Part shown: piece by piece, positions 36,601 to 46,423 of the stretch | How positions within the stretch are numbered: the stretch's first letter is position 1 | Layout: every line of letters begins with the position of its first letter | NCBI GenBank assembly: GCA_030248135.1 | Contig: JASANC010003338.1 | Location: 43,167-107,166 of the forward strand | Reading direction: 5' to 3' | Length of the DNA stretch: 64,000 nt | Origin: Theristus sp. LFF4_11 | Lineage: Eukaryota; Nematoda; Chromadorea; Monhysterida; Xyalidae | The notes under the pieces: generated by a model | The model's input: only the letters and a program-made list of their open reading frames with translations | Databases searched by the model: none | Told to the model about the DNA's origin: nothing | Translations under genes and position numbers: made by a program

Positions 36601-39600
36601 AAACTCTTGTGACAGGATAAACCGGTGAGTCATTGCCACAGAAGGAGACCTTGCGTTCCCAATGCCTCTGCGATACACTTTGTGCAAACCAGTGTCAGCG
36701 ATCTAAAGTCTGATCGTGATTTTAGTGGTTTTAGAGGTCGCTAAATGCTAGAAAAAAGCAAATGTGAAAGTTTAATTTGTCTACAATGTACGAGGGTTGC
36801 CACTTGCAACCGAACTAAATAATAAACGGCGCAAAAATATGACTCTTATGTACTTGTATCCGTGTGTACCACATCAGAGACTTGAAAAGCGTTGTCGAGC
36901 CAAGTCTTTCACTGCTTACACAAGGCCATATTCCTCCTTTTATATGCGTCTCCCGCATTTTTAGATAATATTCTGACTTTTACATAAGCCCCAAAGGTCG
37001 GACCAAAATCACAATACGTTGGTCACACATTCTTCTAAACCCCGGACAACTCAGGTTTTTCATTTTTCGTTTTTTAGGCCAATTTCGTCTATGCTATTTC
37101 TACGGCCGATTCGCCCAAAATCATCACGATTCAGTACCTAGAATTGCTCACATAAGAAAACTGACCCAAAAGCCGTGATCGGCGCAATGAATTACCATGG
37201 AAAACACCGATTTCTTGTTTTTCATTTCTGGACCGGTTTCACTAAATTCCACGGTCGATTCGCCCGAAATCGTCACGATTCGGTATCTAGAGTTGCTCAC
37301 ATGAAAAAACTAACACAAAATCCGTGATCAGTGTATTTAATTACCATGGAAAACACCGGTTTTTTGTTTTTCATTTTTGGACCGATTTCGCCAATTTCCA
37401 CGGCCGATTCGCCCGAAATCGTCACGATTCAGTATCCAGAGTTGCCCACATGAATAAACTAACACAAAATCCGTGATCAGCGCATTGAATTACCCTGGAA
37501 AACACCCTTTTCTTATTTTTCGTTTCTGGACCGATTTCGCCAATTTCCACGGCCGATTCGCCCGAAATCGTCACGATTCAGCATCTAGAGTAGCTCACGT
37601 AAGAAAACTAACCCAATATCCGTGATCAGCGCATTGAATTTCCATGGAAAACGCCGTTTTCTTGTTTTTCATTTCTGGACCGATTTCGCTAAAGTCCACG
37701 GCCGATTCGCCCGAAATCGTTACGATTCGGAATCTAGAGTTGCCCACATGAATAAACTAACACAAAATCCGTGATCAGCGCATTGAATTGCCCTGGAAAA
37801 CACCCTTTTCTTATTTTTCGTTTCTGGACCGATTTCGCCAATTTCCACGGCCGATTCGCCCGAAATCGTCACGATTCAGCATCTAGAGTAGCTCACGTAA
37901 GAAAACTAACCCAATATCCGTGATCAGCGCATTGAATTACCCTGGAAAACACCCTTTTCTTGTTTTTCGTTTCTGGACCGATTTCGCCGATTTCCACGGC
38001 CGATTCGCCCGACATCATCACGATTCGACATCTAGAGTTGCTCACGTAAGAAAACTAACCCAAAATTTGTGATCAGCGCATTGAATTACCCTGGAAAACA
38101 CCCTTTTCTTGTTTTTCGTTTCTGGACCAATTTCGCCAATTTCGACGGCCGATTCGCCCGAAATCGTCACGATTCAGTATCTAGAGTTGCATACGTAAGA
38201 AAACTAACCCAAAATCCGTGATCAGCGCATTGAATCACCCTGGAAAACACCCTTTTCTTGTTTTTCGTTTCTGGACCGATTTCGCCAATTTCGACGGCCG
38301 ATTCGCCCGAAATCGTCACGATTCGGTATCTAGAGTTGCTCACATAAGAAACTAACCCAAAATCCGTGATCAGCGCATTGAATTACACTGGAAAACATAG
38401 TTTTCTTGTTTTTCATTTCTGGACCGATTTCGCAGATTTCCACGGCCGATTCGCCGGAAATCGTCACGATTCAGCATCTAGAGTTGCTCACGTAAGAAAA
38501 CTAACCCAAAATCCGTGATCAGCGCATTGAATTACCTTGGAAATCACCCTTTTCTTGTTTTTCGTTTCTGGACCGATTTCGTCAATTTACACGGCCGATT
38601 CGCCCGAAATCGTCACGATTCAGCATCTAGAGTTGCTCACGTAAGAAAACTAACCCAATATCCGTGATCAGCGCATTGAATTACCCTGGAAAACACCCTT
38701 TTCTTGTTTTTCGTTTCTGGACCGATTTCGCCAATTTCCACGGCCGATTCGCCCGAAATCGTCACGATTCAGCATCTAGAGTTGCTCACATAAAAAAGCT
38801 AACCCAAAATTCGTGATCAGCGCATTGAATAACCCTGGAAAACACCCTTTTCTTGTTTTTCGTTTCTGGACCGATTTCGCCAATTTCCACGGCCGATTCG
38901 CCCGAAATCGTCACGATTCAGCATCTAGAGTTGCTCACGTAAGAAAACTAACCCAAAATTCGTGATCAGCGCATAGAATTCCTACGGACTAGACCTTTTC
39001 CTATTATTTTTCGTAGTTCAGACAAAATTTGAAAGAGTGAAAAACTGATACCCAGTCAAAATGCTACGAACTTTCAAAAAATGCACAATTTTGACTCAAA
39101 AAAGTGCCCGGGCAAAAAAATAAACTAAATTTTCAGAATCTACAGATGAAATTGCCCCAGGAAACATTTTTGTTGAACTGTGAAAGCGTCCCAGCTAAAA
39201 ATTGAAAGGGCGAACACTTAAAACCAGGTGAAAACCCTCCGAACTTTTAAAAATGCCCAATTTTTTACCCAAAAACAGGGTCTGGGTAAAAAATTAACCC
39301 AATTTTCAAAATCTCCGGATGGAATTACCCCAGGGAACATTTTTGTTCGACTGTGAAAGTGTTGCAGGTAAAAATTGAAAGGGCGAACACATGTTGATTA
39401 CATATAGTACGGCCGAATAAATGAGGCAGTCCATCAAGACGGGATCAGTCGCAGACTAGGAGTTGTCTTTTTCAAAAATGCCAACATAATTCCCAATCAT
39501 GTGTGCAAGGGAGAAAGAATGCACAGAATAGCGCGATAAATTCATTAGTTTAAAAAAACGAGTCAAATTTGGCACACAATGTGGTTTCTGAAAGTCTTTT

Positions 39601-42600
39601 TTCTTTCATTCAAATTTCGCGCGCTCCTTGAACCCTGAAAAAAGCTGCCATGTTTAATCGGCCATTCCGTATCTGAAAAAAAAAATACAAAGAGAAAGAA
39701 GTAACACGATTTTCAGAATAGGTTTTTCGTGTCTACAGCGTATGAAAAGTTGTCCGATAAAATTTTTTTCGCGGCTCCAAGCACAACTTTGGGTGTTCGT
39801 TTCGTGTGCACAGAACCAAGTTTGTGGCTTATACTATGCTCGCTGCAGGGCAGCGAGAAAGTTTGAAAAACGCGCGCGAGGGGAAAACGGCTCATATTAT
39901 GCGTGATGCGCTCTCCGCTCGCTGCGCTCGCTCGCGCATCCGCATGATTATTTCGCTTATTTCTTTCACAATTTCCTTTCTCTCGTTTATCACAGGAGCT
40001 GACGCGAGCACAGTTCAAAGGCTACGTTCGCACACTTCACGCTTGCCTACAGGTTTGTGATTGCACATTAAATTTACACTTTGCTTGCTTACACTCATTA
40101 GATCATTAGTTTTCAACTAATGACAACATCAGGGCATAGAAGGGGAGGGTTGGGGGGGGGGGGGGGGGGGGGGGGGCGGGGGGGGGGGGGGGGAGCGGGG
40201 GGAAAGCCACGCGCACAACAAGGGGGGGGGGGGGGGGGGGGAAGCGGAAAACAAAAAAAAAAAAATAAAAAGAAAAAGAAAAAGTTGCCCCCCCACCCAC
40301 CCCCCCCAACCCCCCCCCCCCCGCCCCCCCCCCCCATGGGGGTTAATTGGAAACCTGTTTGAAACACATACCCAGCGAATTCAGTGGCTGAATGCAGTGA
40401 CATTGGTGAAATTGTGCTACCAAAGGCCCCAAATGGATGAGTTAATGGTAATTTCATTACAAAAGGCTGTTACAAAAGGAAATCTCTGTGAAAAGTAGAA
40501 GTTTCTGCAACTTTCTTGCCTGCCATGCAAGGTATTTTTGCCATTTTTCAACAAAACCCCACCCCTAGAAATTTTTGTATAATAAACCCCCCCCCCACCA
40601 ATAATCCCCCCCCACCAATAAACCCCCACCCCTAAAAGTCGCTGACGTATTAATCCCCCATGGGGGTTTATTGGGGGTAATACGGTATCATTCTAATTTA
40701 TGCGGAATCAACTAAGAATCTCTTGACAAACGTGCAATTCTACGACACAGCTGGTTTCGCCGTCAGCGTCCATGCACGACCTCAGCAGCAAACGTGAGCT
40801 CTCACCAAGCAATAGCAAAAGCAGCGACAGCAATAAACTGGCCGCAAGCAGCACTGCTGGCACACCCACGAGTCCACCGGCGGTCGTCGTGCAACGGCAG
40901 AACAGCATCGATGAAATAAAGCTGAAAGCGAAAACAACTGCTGAAATGGAGGTCTGCGCCGATTGAAAGCGTTTTGTTCTTTTTGATGAACGTACAAACA
41001 AAACCCGAAGCAAGATGAATCCTGCTTGCCTATCCAGATAACGAATGCCGCAACCAAAACGAAACCGTCCCCACGACGCACTGATTCAACATCTCCAGAA
41101 ACCAGCAAGCCACATACAGATGTAAATTGATCTGTTCCGCCATGTGAATTTGCTCTACATAGCAGACGAGTCGTATGATTTTTCAGTCACAGTGTGAGCA
41201 CCCAACTTCTCCACCAAGCAACTTGGAGATCGCAAAGTCACCACCGTCACCGGAATTTATAAAAACATACTTGTTCCAAGATCTAATAGGTGAGTAGCCG
41301 TTTTACAGGAACACAAGATGGTGACCTTTCAGAAAAACATGGCGGGTAAAACACAAACCTGATTTCAGCGCCACATCCCGGCAGCCTATGGACTCGAATG
41401 CAGTTTTGGGAAGACGTGTTTCTGGATGCAGTTGCAGTTGAACGAGACATTGTTGGGATGGACCAAGATCCGCAGGAGATGATGGACAGGTACACCATTC
41501 TTTATGCATTGTATTTCTGTTGTCAAGTGTTTGTAATTGGTGTGTCCGCTGATTGCTAATTACTTGCTTCAGATATTCGTCGCTGTCGGACACCGACCGA
41601 AAACGACTTGAAATGGAAGAAGACCGTTTGCTGGCAACACTTTTGCACAATCTGACCGCTTTTATGGTAAACACAAATTTCGGTTGTATCTTGTCACGTC
41701 TGCAGCGGGCCAAGTTCTTACGGTCCTACCAACTACAGCGTCACTATGCATTTCGCAGGTGATGTGTGGGGCGCCGCAGCGTTCTGTGCAGCAGAAGGTG
41801 CGCCGCCTGCTCGGCAAGAGTCGCGTCGGCCTCATCCACTCGCAGCATATCAACAGGCTTCTGGACTCCATCAGTGAACTGGTGCTTGTTTTTGTGTGTC
41901 CTTGTCATTGAGCTATTTCGGTTCTAGCAAGCGTGTGCCTGACTTGCAGAAGGGCAACGATGTGCCCTTGAAACCGATGGGCAGTCGACTGATGCAAAAG
42001 CAAACGTTCAGTGTGCATGCGGGCACCGATTCCACGGGCGACATGATGTTCATGGAGGTCAGCAGAGCACGCAAACTCAGTTTTGATTCAGTGTTCGGCA
42101 GGCTCCAAGTGTGAATGAATGCCGAAGCGTTCTGCCAGGTGTGCGACGATGCGATCATTGTACGAGGCGTCAACGGGGCGGTGGTGGAGCGCTGGTGGTA
42201 TGAACGCTTGGTGAACATGACCTACTCGCCAAAGACCAAGGTGCTTTGTCTGTGGAGACGCAACGGCGACTCTGTTCAGCTGCACAAGTTCTACACTAAA
42301 AAGGTATGTCTGAAGAGAAACAAGGAGACAGCGACAGAGCCTGTGAATGCTACCAGTAGACGTGTTACAGTGCCGTGACCTGTACACGTGCATCAAGACC
42401 GCCATGGAGCGGGCAGCACTACGGGGCAACGGAGCAGCGCCCGGACGCGACCTGGGCGGCGAGTTTCCGGTGCAAGAACTTGAAACTGGCCAGGGTGGCC
42501 TACTGCAAGTGCGAATCGACGGTGTCTCGCTTGTGTTCCCGGAAACAAAGGTGACGTTGATTTATTCGATTTGCCACTAGTTTTGTCAGTTTTGTTGGTC

Positions 42601-44442
42601 AGTTTTCTGTACTATTGGTGAAATATAAAACTCTACGTTTCATCTTCAGCCGCATCAAGAGGTATGCCTGTATAACATGATGGTTTTGGTTTTTGTAATC
42701 TGTGACAAAGCACCAAATCACGTTCCGGTTATTATTTTATTGGGAACGGTGGCGGTCTGTATCGTGAAATGCACGCCTAAATGCACTGTTTTGAGAAACA
42801 CGTGATAATCATGTTCACACTCACATCACAATTACATATAATTACAGAGCAGACGATTTTTGTTACAATGCTTTTTTGAAAAATATTTACTTTGTAAAAG
42901 CTGGGTCACTTACTGGTAACTGGTATTTGTGTAACAATTACCTATTTATACTTTTTTTCAAATCATTGGAATTGATTTTACATATTTCTTGCAGTTTTTC
43001 ATCGAGCTTGCTAACATCAAGAAATGCAACACTCACGGTGGAAATATCTTTGTATTGGAGGAATACGGTCGGTTGGCTTGGCTGTTTCAAAAAAAAATTG
43101 TGAGTGTAATTGAGAACAAATGTTACCAAGTTTTCGTTTTCAGATCGTGCGAGTCACAAGTTGGTTCAACGACGATTTGCCTCGCAAATGGTGAGTGATT
43201 ACCTCAAATTATTTCTTTTGTGCATGCAACCACGTGATGTACATACATACGCACATCTTTGTCGTTTGAATGATCACACCGACACTTTGACCTACTTTGA
43301 TTTCTTTCATCCTTTTCTTTGTTTTTAGCAGTATGTACGTATTTATACAGTTGGCTGATATGTTTGTATTTGCGCATTTCGAATGGATCAAATGGATTAT
43401 TGCATGAACTGTCAAAACGAGTGAATGTGCTTTCTCACTTGATGAACGAAAGAAATACCAGAGAATGTCAGACCGTTGCTAAAGACTGCAGCAGGTGCGC
43501 ACTTTCAGTCACCAAGTGAAAAGTATAAGTGTTTCTGCGATGCTGTGCTTCCAAATTGTTTTTATGATATTTGATGTTGAAGTTTGTTAACCAGAATGAT
43601 TGTGTGTCCATTGTGTTGCTTGTTGTGAGACACTGACAGACACGGCGATTTCCAGGCAACCGCCATCGCGTTCAGCATGCATCGCATATTTGCCGTTCAT
43701 ATGACGCACAGCTCTGCGTCGCCACGCCCCCAACCGCCACAACACCCTGTTGTCCAGCAGTATTCCGCTTCGTCGACCTTGTCTTGAATGCTGCATTTCT
43801 GTGACTGTTGTGTTTAAAAACCTTTGAAGTTATTCGGGAAACAGAATTACTTGTCTTCTAGAATTGGATTCAAATGTGTCTGTCACCTATTGTACTCTGC
43901 TGACTTGAATTTTTACTGTAAATTTTTGCACCGCACCGCTGTTTGGAATAACAGAATGACATGTTGTGCCACAATGTTTTGTTGGCTGTTTTGTTTCGTT
44001 TTCTGTTATTTGCTTGACTGTCTACTTCAACTATGCTAAACTGGACTGTGATATTCAATTCAAAAACTCGCTTGCTTGCATGTGCAATCCTGTATATTTG
44101 TTTCCGTTGTTGTCTTGTTGAGCTGAGTTTCGCGTCTTCTATTACTGCGAACTCTATTATGTCAACTCTGAGTGTTGAAGTTAATGGAAAATTCAAGAAC
44201 ATCAGCGAATCGACAAGATCACATGGATCATGAAAACACTGAATCAAACACTGTTGCGATGTTCAGACAGTCGCACTGTCTCTTTCGTTACAATCTGTTT
44301 GCAGGCGGATCAAATCTGTTACGCAGTGTTGTGCGTTTTCTCGTATGTCGCCGCGCAGAACCAAAAGAACACGAACCCCAGCAACTCAAGCAGCCCCACA
44401 GCAAACGCACGATCATCAGCAGCAACAGCGACGACGACTTGA
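27657..44442 (+). CDS. aex-3: MADD/AEX-3 type DENN-domain Rab3/Rab27 GEF, 31 exons
   Basis: DENN proteins of this type load GTP on Rab3/Rab27, controlling synaptic-vesicle and dense-core secretion. Exons: 27657-27826, 28195-28473, 28539-28703, 28783-28924, 29005-29163, 29223-29354, 29442-29618, 29690-29779, 29873-29965, 30038-30244, 30313-30391, 30454-30567, 30651-30871, 30941-31030, 31109-31177, 31547-31718, 31801-32008, 32081-32276, 39996-40052, 40751-40951, 41038-41121, 41187-41289, 41369-41489, 41573-41666, 41759-41881, 41950-42057, 42139-42303, 42371-42550, 42995-43067, 43144-43190, 44305-44442. All phases match; about 1418 aa. u[41 protein letters not shown]. c[45 protein letters not shown]. 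Ser/Asp-rich linker in exons 12-16. C-terminal half: [66 protein letters not shown]. Exon 19 is isolated behind a 7.7-kb intron packed with repeats. Confidence 0.95.
27865..28050. mobile_element. MITE family 2, copy A (in aex-3 intron 1)
   Basis: TACCGTATTACCTCTAATAA at the left and its inverted complement …TTAATAGAGGTAATACGGTA at the right, enclosing long G and T runs around an AACCCCCATGGGGGTT palindrome. Related longer or broken copies end at 40687, start at 59387 and end at 61832. Confidence 0.85.
31230..31487 (-). mobile_element. MITE family 4, copy B (in aex-3 intron 15)
   Basis: Inverted relative of 17119-17353: it starts GTGGATTTATTCAAACGTGT and ends GGACACGTTTAAAAAAATAG followed by GTCAT. 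It is about 20 bp longer than copy A because a GGCGGCACATG block is repeated near the right end. Confidence 0.75.
32874..32934 (-). ncRNA. Candidate hammerhead ribozyme core in the retroelement 3' region
   Basis: On the minus strand CTGACGA is followed by GGCCC, a loop of about 38 bases, GGGCC and then GAAAC. These are the two invariant hammerhead boxes joined by a perfect 5-bp stem II. Penelope-like elements are known to carry hammerheads. Stems I and III are not obvious here and the stem II loop is long, so activity is uncertain. Confidence 0.45.
33497..36220 (-). CDS. Penelope-like element polyprotein: GIY-YIG endonuclease then reverse transcriptase
   Basis: Uninterrupted 907-codon frame counted from a TTG at 36220; the frame stays open a further ~48 codons upstream with no ATG, so the true start is unknown. 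Domain order is unusual. A GIY-YIG nuclease comes first: Cys motifs at residues ~6-19 (CKVC), [20 protein letters not shown] at ~50-70, then RDRMSEH. The reverse transcriptase follows: [20 protein letters not shown] at ~530, [13 protein letters not shown] at ~630, [20 protein letters not shown] at ~715 and catalytic [10 protein letters not shown] at ~750, with NYLDLDICL after. Canonical Penelope/Neptune/Poseidon elements have the nuclease at the C-terminus; the permuted order matches the Naiad/Chlamys group. All RT motifs intact, no internal stop, so it may be recently active. Confidence 0.9.
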   Translation of the reverse strand: MLHDQCTYACDRVICKVCDRRNDENCVRSTVTGRSFVTSSAELDCNSENIVYLITCTRCNLQYVGETGRKFRDRMSEHMRSAKNNTVQTLLAKHFKNSGHSEADMSFQIIEKLNTSDSKQEDRSERLKAEDFWIRLLNTAHPLGLNDAVKGIQNLSKLNDVTNFGKTLPYFSLKCPRRPRPRGKRKSSSSKKNVDKSKIQSLIGNYDTGDYRRFYMDLCNMNQSTLKHCCVTFRQSSHKQKLITLVESFTLQRNKFGDVNGQPKGPVDTDRIFLPFPNCAIEEANIQGVFKHSRVQKILRSANITDIRPVQVVFRLNKSLEHFVCNHRSISRFDSFQEISSTCCHSCICDHVLDKYKLSSGHVLTGDLTVLQNEKIEKLIGKGLSYRLNESVTPQFFDSLRQEIESYTSKLARRNRVSVNALNEVTRVILELITNRVNRTIENVHVDHKPNVRCLHKHFCIVPADKCSNNAVVICKKYYTQILCKELGIEILRSEATGNEVYVPVDLSMKRIIDIHQKLASHYGVDIKSSDNCLPLMYGLPKLHKNPVKFRFIAAAHNSSMKTLSLIAAAILNKIKSHFNKYCAIIENRTGKKLFRLVSSSYDIINKMEYLKPAVQTVSTYDFSTLFTCLPHDVIKKQMYKMVELCFNNAGKMGMSIHTNQFGKRFAEYAGAQTKRGIYLDKFAVFQLLCDIIDHTYVTFGGIVFKQRTGVPMGGNCSPLIAELTLAMFEFEFLKDNNGLPLFYRYIDDVIVFNDTNFETTALQIYPACLKLEKTSADDYSCNYLDLDICLTTETIHFKLFDKTRDFNFRVVKYPHPHTTMPKFMIYGVLYSQLSRFARICNEESVFVNEARNVCNIYLSKGANSIDIVKQILKFCNRNQKLLLKYCWIDALDYRIKFLDLIPALKP
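37066..38995. repeat. 149-bp satellite array, about 13 tandem copies
   Basis: The marker GGACCGATTTCGCCAATTTC recurs at about 37381, 37531, 37680, 37829, 37978, 38127, 38276, 38424, 38573, 38722 and 38871; spacing is 148-150, mostly 149. Earlier, more divergent units lie near 37080 and 37232. Units hold GGCCGATTCGCCCGAAATCG and TGATCAGCGCATTGAATTAC. No ORF. Central units are most alike, outer units most diverged. Confidence 0.95.
39046..39395. repeat. Two tandem copies of a ~173-bp repeat after the satellite
   Basis: The string AAATTGAAAGGGCGAACAC ends both units (around 39216 and 39390, period 173). Each unit also holds GGAAACATTTTTGTT and CTGTGAAAG. Similarity is about what two old duplicates would show. 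Different in sequence from the 149-bp satellite next to it. Confidence 0.75.
39408..39671 (+). mobile_element. MITE family 3, copy B (264 bp, intact)
   Basis: Starts TACGGCCGAATAAATGAGGC and ends GCCATGTTTAATCGGCCATTCCGTA-type inverted complement. The interior matches 32555-32813 almost throughout. This uninterrupted copy defines the pre-insertion sequence used to bound the Penelope-like insertion. Confidence 0.8.
40140..40345. repeat. Long G-run and C-run low-complexity block
   Basis: About 110 bases of nearly pure G (40140-40242), a short A-rich spacer, then about 50 bases of nearly pure C. Could form G-quadruplexes or a long hairpin. Base calls here are doubtful because such runs are hard to sequence; it lies in intron 19 of the MADD-like gene. 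Confidence 0.85.
40346..40687 (+). mobile_element. MITE-2-related longer element, copy in aex-3 intron 19
   Basis: The stretch from GAAACCTGTTTGAAACACAT to about 40520 matches 61499-61670 closely, and both end in the family terminus …GGTAATACGGTA. The left end is lost in the G/C runs. Confidence 0.65.
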
Positions 44443-44474
44443 ACCCTGCATGAGAGTGTGTCGCATAAAAGAAA

Positions 44475-44640
44475 TCTATTATCAAATTTTAGGTTCTGCG
44501 ACTCAATGCGTATGCAGACTTAGAAAAGAAACTATTTTCAGACTTTGTGTGGCAATTCAAAATCGCCTAAGTGATTCGGTCCTATTTAAGGGACTCCGAT
44601 TACCTTGCAAATTAGAATTCCCGCGCCATGCATGAAACTC
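44475..44640. repeat. Dispersed repeat, short version
   Basis: From TCTATTATCAAATTTTAGGT to GCATGAAACTCTTTA. The same sequence order appears at 50128-50575, where about 250 extra bases interrupt it. Nature unknown; neither copy codes for protein. Confidence 0.7.
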
Positions 44641-44646
44641 TTTACC

Positions 44647-45194
44647 TACGGAATGGCCGAGTAAACATGGCAACTTTTTCAGGGTGCGTGTAGCGCGAGA
44701 AGTTTGAATAAAAGAAAAAAGACACTCAGAGGGCCAATACCGTAAAGTCTTGCATATAAGGTTCCTCCACCTTATAAGACCCCCACCCAAAAGTGGGCGG
44801 AGTGTCACACGGCGGGAAACCAAAAAATTCAAAATTTTGACTTGGTCAAAATCCTACCCCGTTTATAAGGCCCGAAATTCCTAATGTTCGCTTTATAAGG
44901 CCTCCTCCCACTTATAAGGTTGTCACACGAAATTCCACTTTTTTCAGAAATTTTTAATTTTCAAATTTATATAAGGAGACCTTATATGCAAGACTTTACG
45001 GTAATTGTTTATCAATTTAATCGTGTTTTTCATTGATTAATTTGTTCGTGATAGTTATTTTGTTTAGTCTTTGTGCATTGCACACACGATTGGGAATTAT
45101 CTTGGTATTGTTGAAAAAGACAAGTCCTAGTCTGCACCAAAACCCGTCTCGATGGAGAATACAAGGACTGCCTTATTTATTCGGCCATACTGTA
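44647..45194. mobile_element. MITE family 3, copy C, interrupted by a MITE-1
   Basis: Starts TACGGAATGGCCGAGTAAAC and ends GCCTTATTTATTCGGCCATACTGTA-type terminus. The middle 266 bases (44738-45003) are a complete MITE-1. Removing it leaves a MITE-3 of about 282 bp, the usual size. Confidence 0.8.
44738..45003. mobile_element. MITE family 1, copy B (266 bp)
   Basis: Same inverted termini as 13402-13669 (TACCGTAAAGTCTTGCATAT…) and the same internal order read in the opposite direction. It is nested inside MITE-3 copy C, so family 1 moved after that family-3 insertion. Confidence 0.88.
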
Positions 45195-46423
45195 TCTATG
45201 AGAGCGTTGAGTCTCGAGAACAAAATAAAAGACTATAATTTCCTATTCAACCTATTGTATATACTTTATGCAACTCAACAGAAAAACATTCAATTACCCA
45301 GCATCTGTTATTTCGACATTCCAAGACGTTTAATCATATTTTCGTCACTCTGTTGTTCATCGCTGGTTGTGCAGCTGGAATCTCAGCACGTTGAAAGACG
45401 AATTCCATTTTCTGAAAATCATTGTACATGGACATACTGGACAGGTCGATAACTGATAAGTACATGTATGAGATACCTGCATTGAACAAATGTTTCAATG
45501 TTTCAATCGCCTAGCACATTATCAACTGTAATTCTTGCTTTATTTATGCGTTACTTGCATTGCGTCTTTTTAATGGTTGAAGCGCCTGCTTTGACAACAA
45601 TTGGTGATCGATTCATAGTAAAAACGTATGCTACAAGTGTATGTCTGTGATGTGGCTTCAACAGTTTTATTTATTTCTGAAAACTCTTTGACAGGTTTTG
45701 TGAGAAGTTTTCCACAGAATTTCTGCGATTAACCGTGTTACTTTTTGAACGCCTCCTGAATGCGAATGTGGTACAATCGAATGTGACATTGTAGATAAAA
45801 AAAGTGTGTGAAGGCATTTGGTTCGCAGCAAACGAGCAAAGTTGCAAAAGTAATTCAAACTTCTCAGAATCACACCGCTTCAGCAGTAGTGGACATATCA
45901 TGTCTAAATATGTGACGGTCGAATCTCCAATGGTAACACACATGTGGGTATATAGATACATGCGTTGTTGTTTGACCCAATCGGAGTTTTGATCTTTGCG
46001 AGAAAGCCGACGTGAGAAAAGGTAAATAGGTACGTACATAAGCGCCGACGCATTGACACAGTGATAACGAACATTACACTTGAAAAGAAACGGTTGGCAA
46101 AAAAACGAGTTGTTGATAACTGAACTTGAGTCGTGTTAGAAATTTCTTGAATACATTATGCATCTTGCAACGGCAACAAACACCGCTTAAAAAGTTTGCT
46201 AACGTCAAAGCACCTTTATATTTAAGCAAGAAGCTTTAAATAAGTGTCTAACAGTTTCTATTGGCATTGTTCCTGATGATAACAACAACAATATAGTTTT
46301 CGTTTTCGTGCCAGCACGTTTATTGAAGACAATAAAAATGTAAAACTCAAAGCCGGGCACCGTTAAGTAAAAAAGACCATTCATTCCAATTAAACCGAAC
46401 TAAATTAAAAAAAATCAAAGACC
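45195..46423. other. Intergenic, no gene recognised
   Basis: AT-rich sequence between MITE-3 copy C and the zinc transporter. Short frames occur on both strands but have no signal peptide, conserved motif or matching splice sites. I see no repeat with clear ends. Confidence 0.6.

Larger units (their letters stand above)
32301..36969. mobile_element. Composite element bounded by identical 143-bp inverted repeats
   Basis: Bases 32301-32443 and 36827-36969 are inverted copies that I find identical base for base (outer ends ATTATCTAAAAATGCGGGAG). Such long inverted termini are typical of some DNA transposons or foldback elements. The interior has no transposase; it contains a MITE-3 copy, itself split by a Penelope-like retroelement. 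The whole block lies in intron 18 of the MADD-like gene, 24 bases after the splice donor of exon 18. No clear target duplication seen. Confidence 0.75.

Noticed and set aside
37066..38995. CRISPR-like array
   Set aside because: Units are contiguous 149-bp tandem repeats without unique spacers, in a eukaryotic intron; it is a satellite.
40106..40362. Gly- and Pro-rich frames across the G/C runs
   Set aside because: Homopolymer translation artefacts, no real coding signal.
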